From assembly GCF_030540765.1 (NCBI RefSeq), contig NZ_JAUOEL010000003.1, forward strand, positions 248,001-312,000: DNA of 64,000 nucleotides, in the 5' to 3' direction. The stretch comes from Flavivirga jejuensis. Its GTDB lineage: Bacteria > Bacteroidota > Bacteroidia > Flavobacteriales > Flavobacteriaceae. A program made the translations under genes and the position numbers. The notes beneath the pieces were generated by a model. It was not told where the DNA came from and made no database searches. It saw only the letters and a program-made list of their open reading frames with translations. Below are positions 9,496 through 19,300 of this stretch, one piece after another (positions within the stretch are counted from its first letter, which is position 1; each line of letters starts with the position of its first letter).

Positions 9496-10521
9496 CTATT
9501 CTTCTGCTCTTACCTTTTGTTCCCAAGCCCATGCAGAACGCATCGCATCATCTAAAGATAATTCTGTTTTCCAACCTAAATCATCATTAGCTTTGTTGGT
9601 ATCTGCATAAGCCGAAATAATATCGCCTTCTCTTCTATCAACAATTTTATAATTTAATTTTTCTCCAGAAACGCGTTCGAAAGCCTGAACAACTTCCAGT
9701 ACAGAACTCCCCTTTCCTGTCCCTAAATTAAACGTTTCATAATTTGACTTATTCTTATCTTGAAGTAAACGACCTAAAGCAATAACATGCGCTTTTGCTA
9801 AATCTACCACATGAATATAATCTCGAATACAAGTACCATCGTCTGTTGGATAATCATCTCCAAAAACAGATAATTCTTTACGTAAACCCATAGCTGTTTG
9901 CGTAATAAAAGGAACTAAATTTTGAGGCACGCCGATTGGTAACTCACCAATCATAGTTGATTCGTGTGCTCCAACTGGATTAAAATAACGCAAAGCAATA
10001 GCTTTTAAATTAGGGGACACTTTACAAGTATCACTAATGATCTCTTCACCAATTTGCTTTGTATTTCCATAAGGAGACTCTGCTTGTTTTACTGGTGCAC
10101 TTTCTGTTATTGGTAACTCATCTGCTTGTCCGTATACAGTACAAGAAGAACTAAAGATAAAACTCGCTGATGGTAATTTTTGCAATTCTTTTAAAATATA
10201 AACCAGAGTTCCAATATTGTTTTCGTAATACAACAAAGGTTCTTTTACGCTTTCGCCTACAGCTTTACTCGCTGCAAAGTGAATAACACCTTTTATATCA
10301 TTGTGTGTTTTAAAGAAAGCTTCAACACCAGATCTATCTTTTAAATCTAACTTTTCAAAAAGAGGAGCTTTACCAGTTATAGCTGTTATACCATCTAAAA
10401 CTTTAATTGTAGAATTAGATAGATCGTCAATTATTACAACATCGTAACCTTTATTTTGCAATTCAACAACAGTATGCGATCCTATAAACCCCAATCCCCC
10501 AGTAACTAATATTTTATCCAT
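9496..10521 (-). CDS. galE: UDP-glucose 4-epimerase
   Basis: It interconverts UDP-glucose and UDP-galactose using bound NAD in the cytoplasm. The N-terminal GGLGFIGSHT is the Rossmann glycine motif of extended short-chain dehydrogenases. The catalytic set is present: FSSSCTVYG and YGNTK (Tyr151, Lys155). LRYFNPVGAHES and FNLGTGKGSSVLEV are typical of GalE. At 341 residues it is full length. It overlaps the upstream aminotransferase gene by 8 bp, so they are co-transcribed and may feed nucleotide sugars to the same surface polysaccharide. A related NDP-sugar epimerase specificity cannot be excluded from sequence alone. Confidence 0.9.
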   Translation of the reverse strand: MDKILVTGGLGFIGSHTVVELQNKGYDVVIIDDLSNSTIKVLDGITAITGKAPLFEKLDLKDRSGVEAFFKTHNDIKGVIHFAASKAVGESVKEPLLYYENNIGTLVYILKELQKLPSASFIFSSSCTVYGQADELPITESAPVKQAESPYGNTKQIGEEIISDTCKVSPNLKAIALRYFNPVGAHESTMIGELPIGVPQNLVPFITQTAMGLRKELSVFGDDYPTDDGTCIRDYIHVVDLAKAHVIALGRLLQDKNKSNYETFNLGTGKGSSVLEVVQAFERVSGEKLNYKIVDRREGDIISAYADTNKANDDLGWKTELSLDDAMRSAWAWEQKVRAEE

Positions 10522-11671
10522 TTATAAATTTAATAATTGTTAATGTAATATATTCTATTTGTTCATCATCCAACTCAGTATGCATTGGTAATGAGATAAC
10601 CTCCTTAACTAATTGATTTGTTACTTTAAAGTCTTCTTCATTATATCTTGCATCCTTATATGCTTTTTGACTATGAAGCGGAATAGGATAGTACACACCG
10701 CAAGGTATATTATTTGCATTTAAATGTTTTACCAATGCATCTCTATCTATCCCTTTTATTCTTAATGTATATTGATGAAAAACATGACAATCGCAACCTG
10801 TTTCGCAATCCTCAGAACAGTCATTTGATATTTCTGGAGTTATAATAGTTTCAACCCCTTCAAATGCCTTACTATATTTTTTAGCAGCATTTTGTCTTTC
10901 TTTATTATAATGATCTAAAAGTGGTAGTTTAACATCTAAAACTGCTGCTTGAATACTGTCTAAACGTGAATTAACACCTACCACATCATGATGGTAACGT
11001 TCGTACATACCATGGTTTACAATACCTCTAATAGTATGAGCAAGATCATCGTCGTTTGTAAAAATAGCACCACCATCTCCATAACAGCCTAAATTTTTAG
11101 ACGGAAAAAAAGAAGTGGACCCTACATGCCCTATGGTGCCAGCTTTAGCTTTACTACCATTTTTGTATGTATAGGACGCTCCAATTGCTTGTGCATTATC
11201 TTCTATTACAAATAAATTATGTGCTTCAGCAATTTCCATTATTGCTTCCATATTAGCGCACTGACCAAATAAATGTACTGGAACAATGGCTTTTGTTTTA
11301 GGGGTGATGGCTTTTTTAATGGCTTCAATATTTATATTGAAGTCAGCTTCATTAACATCAACCAAAACGGGAGTTAATTGTAATAATGCGATCACCTCTA
11401 CAGTTGCTGCAAAAGTAAAATCGGCAGTAATAACCTCATCACCAGGCTTTAAACCTAATCCCATCATCGCTATTTGCAACGCATCTGTACCATTAGCACA
11501 AGGAATCACATGTTTAACGCCTAAATATTGCTCTAAATTTTTTTGAAACTCATGAACTTTAGGACCATTAATAAATGAAGTGTTTTCTATAACTTCCTGA
11601 ATAGAAGGATTAATGACATCTTTTATATCATTATACTGACCTTTAAGGTCAACCATTTGAATTTTTTTCAT
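10514..11671 (-). CDS. DegT/DnrJ/EryC1/StrS-family sugar aminotransferase
   Basis: This PLP-dependent enzyme usually transaminates a nucleotide-linked keto-sugar for O-antigen or capsule. The family shows as CANGTDALQIAM near the N-terminus, VIEDNAQAIGA, and STSFFPSKNLGCYGDGGAI, where the lysine at about residue 192 forms the Schiff base. The C-terminal half has HVFHQYTLRI and CGVYYPIPLHSQKAY, typical of the family. At 385 residues it is complete. A cysteine-rich insert (CSEDCETGCDCHVFH, about residues 285-300) is common in Bacteroidota homologues but might bind metal. It overlaps galE by 8 bp. The sugar substrate is not predictable here. Confidence 0.88.
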   Translation of the reverse strand: MKKIQMVDLKGQYNDIKDVINPSIQEVIENTSFINGPKVHEFQKNLEQYLGVKHVIPCANGTDALQIAMMGLGLKPGDEVITADFTFAATVEVIALLQLTPVLVDVNEADFNINIEAIKKAITPKTKAIVPVHLFGQCANMEAIMEIAEAHNLFVIEDNAQAIGASYTYKNGSKAKAGTIGHVGSTSFFPSKNLGCYGDGGAIFTNDDDLAHTIRGIVNHGMYERYHHDVVGVNSRLDSIQAAVLDVKLPLLDHYNKERQNAAKKYSKAFEGVETIITPEISNDCSEDCETGCDCHVFHQYTLRIKGIDRDALVKHLNANNIPCGVYYPIPLHSQKAYKDARYNEEDFKVTNQLVKEVISLPMHTELDDEQIEYITLTIIKFING

Positions 11672-11785
11672 CTAAAAAAAATTGCAGTCTTTTATTTTTT
11701 TAAGTAAATAATCAAGACTAATTTTAATGAATACCCTCTGTGGGCTAACAGCCTACGAAATTACAAAATTCATTGACGTTAACCA

Positions 11786-13066
11786 ATGAATTTGTTTCAA
11801 AGAAATGTATTTTTGCTGCAAAGAAAAGAATTGGGTTTTATTTATAACATAGGCATACATATAGCTCATTTTGGATTAAAATGCGCCTCTCTATTTAATG
11901 AGAAAATTAAAAAGGGCGTTATTGGTCGCCAAAACACTTTTAAGATTCTTAAAAGTAATTTAAACCCCAATAATAAAACCTTATGGTTTCATTGTGCTTC
12001 TTTAGGCGAATACGAACAAGGTCTTCCTGTTTTTAAAGAACTAAGAAAACAATATAAACAGCACAAAATTGTACTCAGTTTTTTTTCTCCATCTGGTTAC
12101 GAAATTCGAAAAAATTCGCCTATTGCAGATGTTATTGTTTACTTACCTCTAGATACTAAGCACAATGCCAAACGATTTGTAAATATTGTTAACCCAGAGC
12201 TTACTATTTTTGTTAAATATGATATCTGGCCTAATCTTTTAAATGAATTAAAAAAGAGAAAGCTACGTGCTATCTTAATTTCTGCAGCTTTTAGAAAAAA
12301 TCAAGCTTACTTTAAATTTTATGGTGCAGAATTGAGACGTGCCTTATTCACTTTTGAGCACATTTTTACACAAAATGAAGTTTCAAAAACGTTGCTTCAA
12401 TCTATAGGCTATAACGAAGTAACTGTTAGTGGAGATACTCGTTTTGATCGAGTTTTTAGTCAGTTAGAATTAAATAACAACTTAAGTTTTATCAAAACCT
12501 TTAAAAACAATAAACTATGTGTGGTTGCAGGTAGCACATGGCCCGAAGGTGAAAGTTTATTGATCAATTATATTAATTCCAGCAGTCATAAAAATGTGAA
12601 ATTTATTATTGCTCCTCATAATATAAAAGCGTCACAAATAAATAATATTCAAGAAAAATTACATACCAAATCTGTATTGTATTCCAAAAAAAATGATGAA
12701 CAATTAATTAATGCTCAAGTTTTTATAATTGACACTATTGGAATTCTCTCAAAAGTTTACAGTTATGCAGATATAGCTTATGTAGGTGGCGCAATGGGAC
12801 ATACTGGTTTACACAATACTTTAGAACCTGCTGTATTTTCTGTTCCTATTATTATTGGCTCTAATCACGAAAAATTTCCAGAAGCAAAAGCAATGATAGC
12901 TATTCATGGTATGTTTTCTGTTTCCAACCAAAAAGAGTTTGATAGCATTTTAAACGACTTGATTCAAAACAAGGAAAAATGCTTGTCTTCTGGAAAAAAT
13001 AATGGCGATTATATTAAAAAAAATAAAGGTGCTGTCATCCAAATTATAGATTATCTGCGTATATAA
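11786..13066 (+). CDS. waaA: 3-deoxy-D-manno-octulosonic acid (Kdo) transferase
   Basis: It adds Kdo to lipid A precursor at the cytoplasmic face of the inner membrane (family GT30). LWFHCASLGEYEQGLP is the N-terminal domain signature with the catalytic glutamate; the C-terminal domain has VVAGSTWPEGE and YVGGAMGHTGLHNTLEPAVF followed by IIIGSNHEKFPEA, which binds CMP-Kdo. The 426-residue form from the ATG at 11786 has 15 extra N-terminal residues. Homologues usually begin at the LYNLGI-like segment, here LGFIYNIGI, whose first codon is a TTG at 11831. A TATTTTTG box at 11808-11815 lies inside the extra segment, so the true start may be that TTG, with AAGAAAAG just before it. Divergent from the aminotransferase/galE pair. 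Confidence 0.93.
   Translation: MNLFQRNVFLLQRKELGFIYNIGIHIAHFGLKCASLFNEKIKKGVIGRQNTFKILKSNLNPNNKTLWFHCASLGEYEQGLPVFKELRKQYKQHKIVLSFFSPSGYEIRKNSPIADVIVYLPLDTKHNAKRFVNIVNPELTIFVKYDIWPNLLNELKKRKLRAILISAAFRKNQAYFKFYGAELRRALFTFEHIFTQNEVSKTLLQSIGYNEVTVSGDTRFDRVFSQLELNNNLSFIKTFKNNKLCVVAGSTWPEGESLLINYINSSSHKNVKFIIAPHNIKASQINNIQEKLHTKSVLYSKKNDEQLINAQVFIIDTIGILSKVYSYADIAYVGGAMGHTGLHNTLEPAVFSVPIIIGSNHEKFPEAKAMIAIHGMFSVSNQKEFDSILNDLIQNKEKCLSSGKNNGDYIKKNKGAVIQIIDYLRI
11808..11815 (+). promoter_or_regulatory. Possible -7 box within the apparent 5' end of waaA
   Basis: TATTTTTG matches the TAnnTTTG consensus and lies 23 bp after the first ATG of waaA, but 15 bp before an in-frame TTG that lines up with the usual protein start. 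If used, the transcript would begin close to that TTG. Confidence 0.4.
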
Positions 13067-13185
13067 GGTATTTTATAGAGTTATTGTTAAAAAAATTAAC
13101 ATAAAATTCTTAAAATCTATCAAAAGTTGTTAAATTCGTAACTAGTATTTTAATACTCAAATAATTAACACTAAAACAAAGAACA

Positions 13186-13548
13186 ATGAAAAAATTATTA
13201 TTAAGTACCGCTTTACTACTTGTACTAAGTTTATCTTTTACTTCTTGTAGAGACACAAAAAAAGCTGACGAAGCTGGAGACGCTATAGAAGCTGCAACTG
13301 ATGCTGCTGGTGAAGCAGTTGATAAAGCTGCCGATGCTGCAAGTGAAGCTGTAGAAAGTGCTGCAGACGCTGCAGGTGAAGCAGTAGAAGGCGCTGCTGA
13401 TGCTGCTGGAGAAGCAGTTGACAAAGCAGTAGATGCTGCTGGTGAAGCTGCAGAAGGTGCTGCTGACGCTGCTGGTAAAGCAGTAGAAGGCGCTGCTGAT
13501 GCTGCAAAAAGCAAAGTAGATGAAATAAAGAAAGAAGCTGGTCATTAA
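13186..13548 (+). CDS. Alanine-rich 11-residue-repeat lipoprotein
   Basis: This 120-residue protein has a signal peptide ending LSFTSCRD, a clear lipobox with Cys21. The rest is almost entirely an 11-residue repeat of the type AGEAVEGAADA, seven recognisable units plus a degenerate KSKVDEIKKE end, rich in Ala, Glu, Asp and Gly. Such 11-mers suit a long amphipathic or right-handed coiled helix, resembling LEA-like or apolipoprotein-like helices; that is a structural inference, not a family assignment. It is a single gene with a terminator 28 bp after the stop, and is likely a periplasmic or outer-membrane stress-type lipoprotein. Function unknown. Long ORFs in the other frames are artefacts of its GC-biased repeats. 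Confidence 0.85.
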   Translation: MKKLLLSTALLLVLSLSFTSCRDTKKADEAGDAIEAATDAAGEAVDKAADAASEAVESAADAAGEAVEGAADAAGEAVDKAVDAAGEAAEGAADAAGKAVEGAADAAKSKVDEIKKEAGH

Positions 13549-13575
13549 TACCAACAATATCTTTTAGACAAAAAT

Positions 13576-13605
13576 AAAGACTGCTACATTTAGCAGTCTT
13601 TTTTG
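13576..13605 (+). terminator. Rho-independent terminator after the repeat lipoprotein
   Basis: An 11-bp stem AAAGACTGCTA / TAGCAGTCTTT with a 4-nt loop (CATT) is followed by a T-rich tail. It lies 28 bp after the stop codon. Confidence 0.85.
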
Positions 13606-13684
13606 TTTATATGTATTTCTGGCACAGAGGAGTATAGAAACGTCCGTTCGACATATTAAGCATTGATAATAAGTAATTTGCGTG

Positions 13685-13786
13685 TATAAATAATGTAATT
13701 TTGTCATTCCGAATGAGGTACGAGGAGGAATCTCACCTTTATGAAATGTCTCGTCACTCATGCTTCGCTCTGTCGACATGACAAAA
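13685..13786. repeat. Intergenic repeat, copy 1
   Basis: About 102 bp, nearly identical to 13911-14012 (offset 226 bp). Its core starts TGTCATTCCGAATGAGG and ends GTCGACATGACA, so the outer TGTCAT/ATGACA ends are inverted and the element can fold back. It has higher GC than its surroundings. Confidence 0.8.
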
Positions 13787-13910
13787 TACTATCTATCAAC
13801 AATATAAACATTATTTACCTTTTTTTAATTTACGTCGAATTCACGTTAGAAAACAAAATATATTTTCTTTGAAGGCATAAAGTGTAGCTTGTAAGAAGGA
13901 ATCTCATCTT

Positions 13911-14012
13911 TATAAATAATGTATTTTTGTCATTCCGAATGAGGTACGAGGAGGAATCTCACCTTTATGAGATGTCTCGTCACTCATGCTTCGCTCTGTC
14001 GACATGACAAAA
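13911..14012. repeat. Intergenic repeat, copy 2
   Basis: Nearly identical to 13685-13786, differing at only a few bases (for example tatgaaatg versus tatgagatg). The TGTCAT...ATGACA inverted ends are kept. Distant relatives with GTCATT...GGGATGAC ends are seen at 42841-42878. Confidence 0.8.
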
Positions 14013-14063
14013 CATTATTTGTTTTTTTAATTTACGTCAGGTTCAAGTTAAATTATTTTCAGT

Positions 14064-16289
14064 TTACATAGGTATTGGTCTCAAATAAACCTCTTTTATC
14101 TGCGGATTGCCTTCTATTATTTTATAAAACGTATTCAATTTAATATTTTCAAATATTTGGCGCGTACCGCTTCCAGCCCAAGTCAATTCTAGTTTAATTA
14201 TCTCTGAAGCTTTACCCAAACCAATTTCTGCTCTTAATGTTGAGCTCCCGAAACTGCCTCCAGAACCAATAGAGTGAAAAATGACCCGCTCTTGCCCAGC
14301 TTCTATAATGGTTATTGCCAATTTACTTCCTATAGCAGAACGATTAGCCTTTGTTCCTTCTAAAATAAATTTCACCCAGCTGTTCTCATTTTGATAAGGA
14401 TTCTCATATACAGAATTAAAAAAATTATCACCTTCAAAAGCACCACCCATAACAACATGTATATCTTGATCCCCATCGTTATCAATATCTGAAAAAGAGA
14501 CAGCATGCCCTTTTTGCAAATGACCAAACCCTCCAGCTGTTGTAACGTCTTGAAAGGTTTTTCCATACGAGTTTCGAAACACACGATTCGGAATAATGGA
14601 TTCAAAACCCGTCTCTCCTGTACTTAAATATATGTCTAGATAGCCGTCGTTGTCCAAATCGCCATAATTGGCTCCCATGGCATATCCGATCTTATTCAAT
14701 CCTACTTCACTTGACACATCGGAAAAAGTGCCACCATTATTTTTGTAGAGACGCATGGTCTCTGCCTGATGAGGGAAACCTAGATATTCTTTAGTAATAT
14801 CTGCCGATATGGGATCTCCATAACCACTCCTTTTGTAGCCTGCTACAAAAATATCCATCCAGCCATCATTATCGTAATCGAAAGACCAAGTGGGAAAACT
14901 AGAGAACGTTTCTCCTATCCCAATACTTGTTCCTACTTCCTTAAAATGAATCTCTCCTACTTCATCCATACCAGTATTTTTGAATAATAGGTTTTTACTA
15001 GATGTTTTATAATTGGACACGTAAATATCCATCCAACCATCATTGTCAAAATCGACCGTAGTAACTCCTTTTACATAATAAGCATTATGAGCATCGCTCA
15101 CAGTAAGTCCTGCGCTTTTAGTTTTATTGGAAAAAGTACCATCTCCATTGTTTATGTATAGCTCGCAAGGATGTATATTATTTGGTTCAGACTCATTCCC
15201 TATAAATAGATCTATCCATCCATCATTATTAAAATCTGCCCAAGTTGCTGTTTGTGTTGGATGAAACGAAAGCAACCCTGCTTCTATGGTCACATCTGTA
15301 AACGTATTATCCCCATTATTTCGTAATAGAGAATTTGGATGTTTTCCCAATTTACCTAACCAGGCTCCTCTAAGAACAAACACATCTAAAAAGCCATCAT
15401 TATTATAGTCTGCCTGCACCATATTCAATCCTCCTCCAATCTCAGTCACACCAGCTGTTTGTGTTTTTTCGGTAAAGTTACCGTCACCATTATTAACAAA
15501 ATACCTCAGGAGATGCGAAGGAAACCAGCTGGAGACCAATACATCTAATAAATCGTCATTATTAAAATCGTCTACCACAATACCTCCCGAAAGCTCATTG
15601 ATGTTCAACCCTAATTTAGGAGCTATATCTCTAAATTTTTTTAATGGGTAGTCCGATTTAAAAACACTTTCTGGGATTACCCATTTTTCGGGTACTCCAT
15701 CTGGGTATTCTCCTAAGGTCATATATGCAATATTCAACAGCCAACGACTATTAAAATCATGAGAATTATAACTCAACATTTTCTCAAACATTACTATGGC
15801 TTTTCTTGAGCCTTCTTTTGCATGATGGTATCCTTTGGGATCGATAGGAATAATGCAGGAGGCGGAAGCCTCATGATGATGCAGGCAATTTTGCTGTTCT
15901 CCCATTCGTAAATAAGCAACAGCTAACAAAGGCCCTATCTTTTCTTCTTCGCGAGGTTCCAAATCATAATTTATAGGACCATTTAAACGTCTATCCCATA
16001 AGGGTTCTAGTATATCAATCGCCCTTTTTGTTTTTCCAGCATATAACAATGCTTCTGCCTTCAGTAAATTTAAACTGCTTTTTTTATTGGCTGGAACCGT
16101 TTTAATAATACTATCAAAATATGCCACCTTAACCGAAGATGCATAGTCATTCTCTGGAGTAAAAAAATGTTCTTTGGATGCTTTCTTAAGTAACTCTTGC
16201 ATGGTTGACTCCTCCTTGCATCCAAAAAACAGACATAAACTAAGAATACAAACCCAAGGTTTTTTATAAAAAGCAAGCATTTGCTTCAT
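14064..16289 (-). CDS. CRTAC1-like FG-GAP/VCBS-repeat lipoprotein with ASPIC domain
   Basis: The 741-residue precursor has a lipobox (SLCLFFGCKEES). Residues about 30-200 form a helical, TPR-like region (ALLYAGKTKRAIDILEPLW). A series of FG-GAP/VCBS blades follows, each with Asp-rich calcium loops such as DFNNDDLLDV, DYNNDGFLDVF, DFDNDGWMDIYV, DLDNDGYLDIYL and DIDNDGDQDIHV, forming a probable beta-propeller. The C-terminal part (RSAIGSKLAI to LELTWAGSGTRQ) matches the UnbV/ASPIC domain. It lies 13 bp after another ASPIC protein and downstream of a SusC/SusD pair on the same strand, so it is likely an exposed outer-membrane protein of that uptake locus. The ligand is unknown. Confidence 0.85.
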   Translation of the reverse strand: MKQMLAFYKKPWVCILSLCLFFGCKEESTMQELLKKASKEHFFTPENDYASSVKVAYFDSIIKTVPANKKSSLNLLKAEALLYAGKTKRAIDILEPLWDRRLNGPINYDLEPREEEKIGPLLAVAYLRMGEQQNCLHHHEASASCIIPIDPKGYHHAKEGSRKAIVMFEKMLSYNSHDFNSRWLLNIAYMTLGEYPDGVPEKWVIPESVFKSDYPLKKFRDIAPKLGLNINELSGGIVVDDFNNDDLLDVLVSSWFPSHLLRYFVNNGDGNFTEKTQTAGVTEIGGGLNMVQADYNNDGFLDVFVLRGAWLGKLGKHPNSLLRNNGDNTFTDVTIEAGLLSFHPTQTATWADFNNDGWIDLFIGNESEPNNIHPCELYINNGDGTFSNKTKSAGLTVSDAHNAYYVKGVTTVDFDNDGWMDIYVSNYKTSSKNLLFKNTGMDEVGEIHFKEVGTSIGIGETFSSFPTWSFDYDNDGWMDIFVAGYKRSGYGDPISADITKEYLGFPHQAETMRLYKNNGGTFSDVSSEVGLNKIGYAMGANYGDLDNDGYLDIYLSTGETGFESIIPNRVFRNSYGKTFQDVTTAGGFGHLQKGHAVSFSDIDNDGDQDIHVVMGGAFEGDNFFNSVYENPYQNENSWVKFILEGTKANRSAIGSKLAITIIEAGQERVIFHSIGSGGSFGSSTLRAEIGLGKASEIIKLELTWAGSGTRQIFENIKLNTFYKIIEGNPQIKEVYLRPIPM

Positions 16290-16302
16290 AGCCTTTGCAA
16301 CT

Positions 16303-19300
16303 TTATTTGGATTTAACTTCTATAAATTTAAGGGGGTCATTATTATTTGAAGCGATAATCATTTGCTTCTTACCCACTTTTATCATAGCTAAATCTTTAA
16401 CATCTTTAGGTATATAAAATCCACTTTCACAAATAGAATGAGGCGTAAATACACCTTGTCCGTTTCCTGTTAGAAACACACCCGTTCCCGCATCGTTTCT
16501 AGGGGTTTCAATCTCAGAGCCATATAAATTACCTGCAACTACCAGATCTAAATTTCCGTCATCATTAAAGTCTTTTACTAATATTTGATTGCTATTAGAT
16601 AATTGCACAGCATTAGGTAATGCGTGTAAAACAAAAGTTCCTTGTTTATTTTCTATATACGAGGTCGCAAATGTATTTACTTGATAGTGCAAAGAAGCCT
16701 CTAATTCTTCCTCTCCATACACATCAACTAATGTGGCTTCTGCAAATTCATTGTAAGTTTTAAATTTTTCTTTAATTTCCCTTACTTGAGAAGAAGAACA
16801 GGAACGTCCTCTAACTGGATATTTTTCGCCTTCGTTATAATAACTTAAAACAATATCTTTTTTATTATTACCATCAAAATCATTAAAGTAAATATCGAAA
16901 GTCTCATCCTCAAATGATTTATACTTATAATTAAGCCCCAGGTTTCCTGCTACAAAATCAATGTCACCATCCTTATCAAAATCACCACTAGCAATGCTAA
17001 ACCACCATCCTGTTGTATTTGTTAGCCCTAAACTGTCTGAGATCTCACTAAAGCTTTTGCCTTGATTATTTTTAAAAACACGTATAGGCATCCATTCTCC
17101 AACAGCTACGATATCTAACCACCCATCTTTATCTATATCTTCAATGCTTACTGAAGTGGTTAGTCCTAATTTATTAAACGTTGGGATTAAAGCATCTGTA
17201 GCATCTACAAACTTAATATGCCTAGACGTGCTAACATTTTCTAAAATATGTGTTTTTGCAGGTGAAGGATAATTCCCTGGAACCAATCGACCACAGATAA
17301 GCAGATCTTGGTCGCCATCTTTATCATAATCAAAATTATAAACCCGAGCCCCACTAGTAATCATTTCTGGGAGTGTGTTTTTAGATAATGATAAATTCCC
17401 AGAACCATCATTTTCATATAGTCTGTCTTGAAGTAATTTGGAGTCGGGCTCAAATTCATTACCGCCACTCACAACATATAAATCTAAATCCCCATCATTA
17501 TCAGCGTCAAACATTAAAGACCCCATATCTTCATGAATCGCCTCATTATCTAACATAAATTCTTTTTTATCAAACAAGCCATTCTTATTTTGATAGAATA
17601 ATCCGCCTTTTTGGTTTGAAGCACCACTTACATAAAAGTCTTCCAATCCATCTTTATTTAGATCACCAACTGATACATAAGGACCGAAAGTGGACATTTT
17701 ATGAGGTAATAGTATTTCTTTATCGTAATCATTATATCCGTTTTCAATGTGCACAAACAGAGTATCTAACACATTATCTTTGGAATTAAAAGGCTGTTCC
17801 TTTTTTAACTTTTTTTCAATTTTATTTAATGTCGCGTCCGCATAGCTTAATACTAATGTTTTATTAACTGAAACATTTGTTAAAGTTTGTGTTTTACCAT
17901 CTTGCCACTCCACATTTAAGGTGTCTATTATAGTTTCTTTTCCTAGTCCGAAGTGAAGTAACGATGCCATGGAAGAGATATAACCATGCTCTAAACTTAA
18001 TTCTTGAAACTGTTTTTTATTATTTGAAATAATGGTACATTTTGTACCTACCCCCCTAGGGTTTAATTCGCTTCCATTAAATTGAACGGTGATATAATTG
18101 TTATTCTCACTATTATTATTCTCAAAGATAACGGCTTTATCATCAATGTTATTTAATATGATCTCAAGGTCGCCATCATTATCCAAATCTGCATATGCAA
18201 CACCATTGGAAAATCCTTTAAACTCCAATCCCCACTCGGCATTTATTTTTTCGAATGTTAGATCTTTAGAATTTCTAAAAACAAAGTTATCTGTTTTTTC
18301 TGATGGCATTTTTAATGAATTTTGAAGACCATCATTCTTTTTCCTTTCCCCAAAAGGGTTTCTAGTTTTTTTAATAGCATTAAAAAAATCGGTATTATTT
18401 ATTTCTCGTCTTGTCCCATTAGACACGTATAGATCTTTCCATCCATCATTATCTAGATCTGCAAAAATGGGTCCCCAACTCCAATCGGTACTAGAGGTAT
18501 TTGAGATCCTGGAAATATTATTAAATTGCGGTGTATTATCTAAACCTAAAACACCTGTGTTTAGTTGTAAACAATTGTGCATATATTGATAATATAATCC
18601 AGAATTGTAGGTATCCCAAAACATTTGAACATTCATACTTGCCATGTTTGCTTTAGATCGTTTGTTTGTAGAAGCATCCATATCTGCTTGAAAAACATCT
18701 AAAAAACCATCGTTATTAAAATCGGCAATATCGGCACCCATACCATATAAAGCGGTATGCTTTACAGATTGTTCGATCGTATTTCTAAATGTACCGTCTC
18801 CATTATTTATATAACAAAAATCGGCACTGGCAAAATCGTTACTTACATAAATATCCTTATAACCATCATTATTTAGATCGCTTACACTGGCACTTAAAGA
18901 CAAACTATACGACAGCACACCTGCCTCTTTTGTAACATCTGTAAATACGCCATTACCATCATTTTTATATAGATGATTTGAATGTCTTGAAGACGCATGC
19001 CTTATAAGTTGCCTAAAAGTATCTGGTGTTGTTTTAAAAGGCGTAATGGGGTAATTAGCAACATACAGATCTAAGTCTCCATCATTATCATAATCAAAAA
19101 AGGTGCTTTGTGTACTATGCCCCTTATCTGCAATACCATAGGTTGCTGCCTCCTCTTTAAACGTTATATGTCCTTCTTTATTTAATCCTTGATTTATCAG
19201 TAATTTATTTGGACACGCTTCTTTTTTACCAGATACACTTAAGTAAATATCTAACCAGCCATCATTATTAATGTCTACCGTAGTTACTCCTAAAAACCAA

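Larger units (their letters stand above)
13606..14063. other. Gene-free intergenic region built around a duplicated repeat
   Basis: No plausible gene is present. Most of it is two copies of a roughly 102-bp element (13685-13786 and 13911-14012) with spacer sequence that is itself partly duplicated (tttaatttacgtc follows both copies). The apparent 71-residue minus-strand ORF at 13564-13779 is a read-through of the repeat. Confidence 0.7.

Noticed and set aside
13110-13557. Three long ORFs antisense or out of frame over the alanine-rich lipoprotein
   Set aside because: They are by-products of the 33-bp repeat, with low-complexity products (Ser/Ala, Gln/Leu or Ser/Cys runs) and no start signals. 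The plus-strand frame has a signal peptide, lipobox and terminator.
13564-13779. 71-codon minus-strand ORF
   Set aside because: It is a translation of the intergenic repeat copy; the same phrase would recur at the second copy. No ribosome-binding site or conserved feature.
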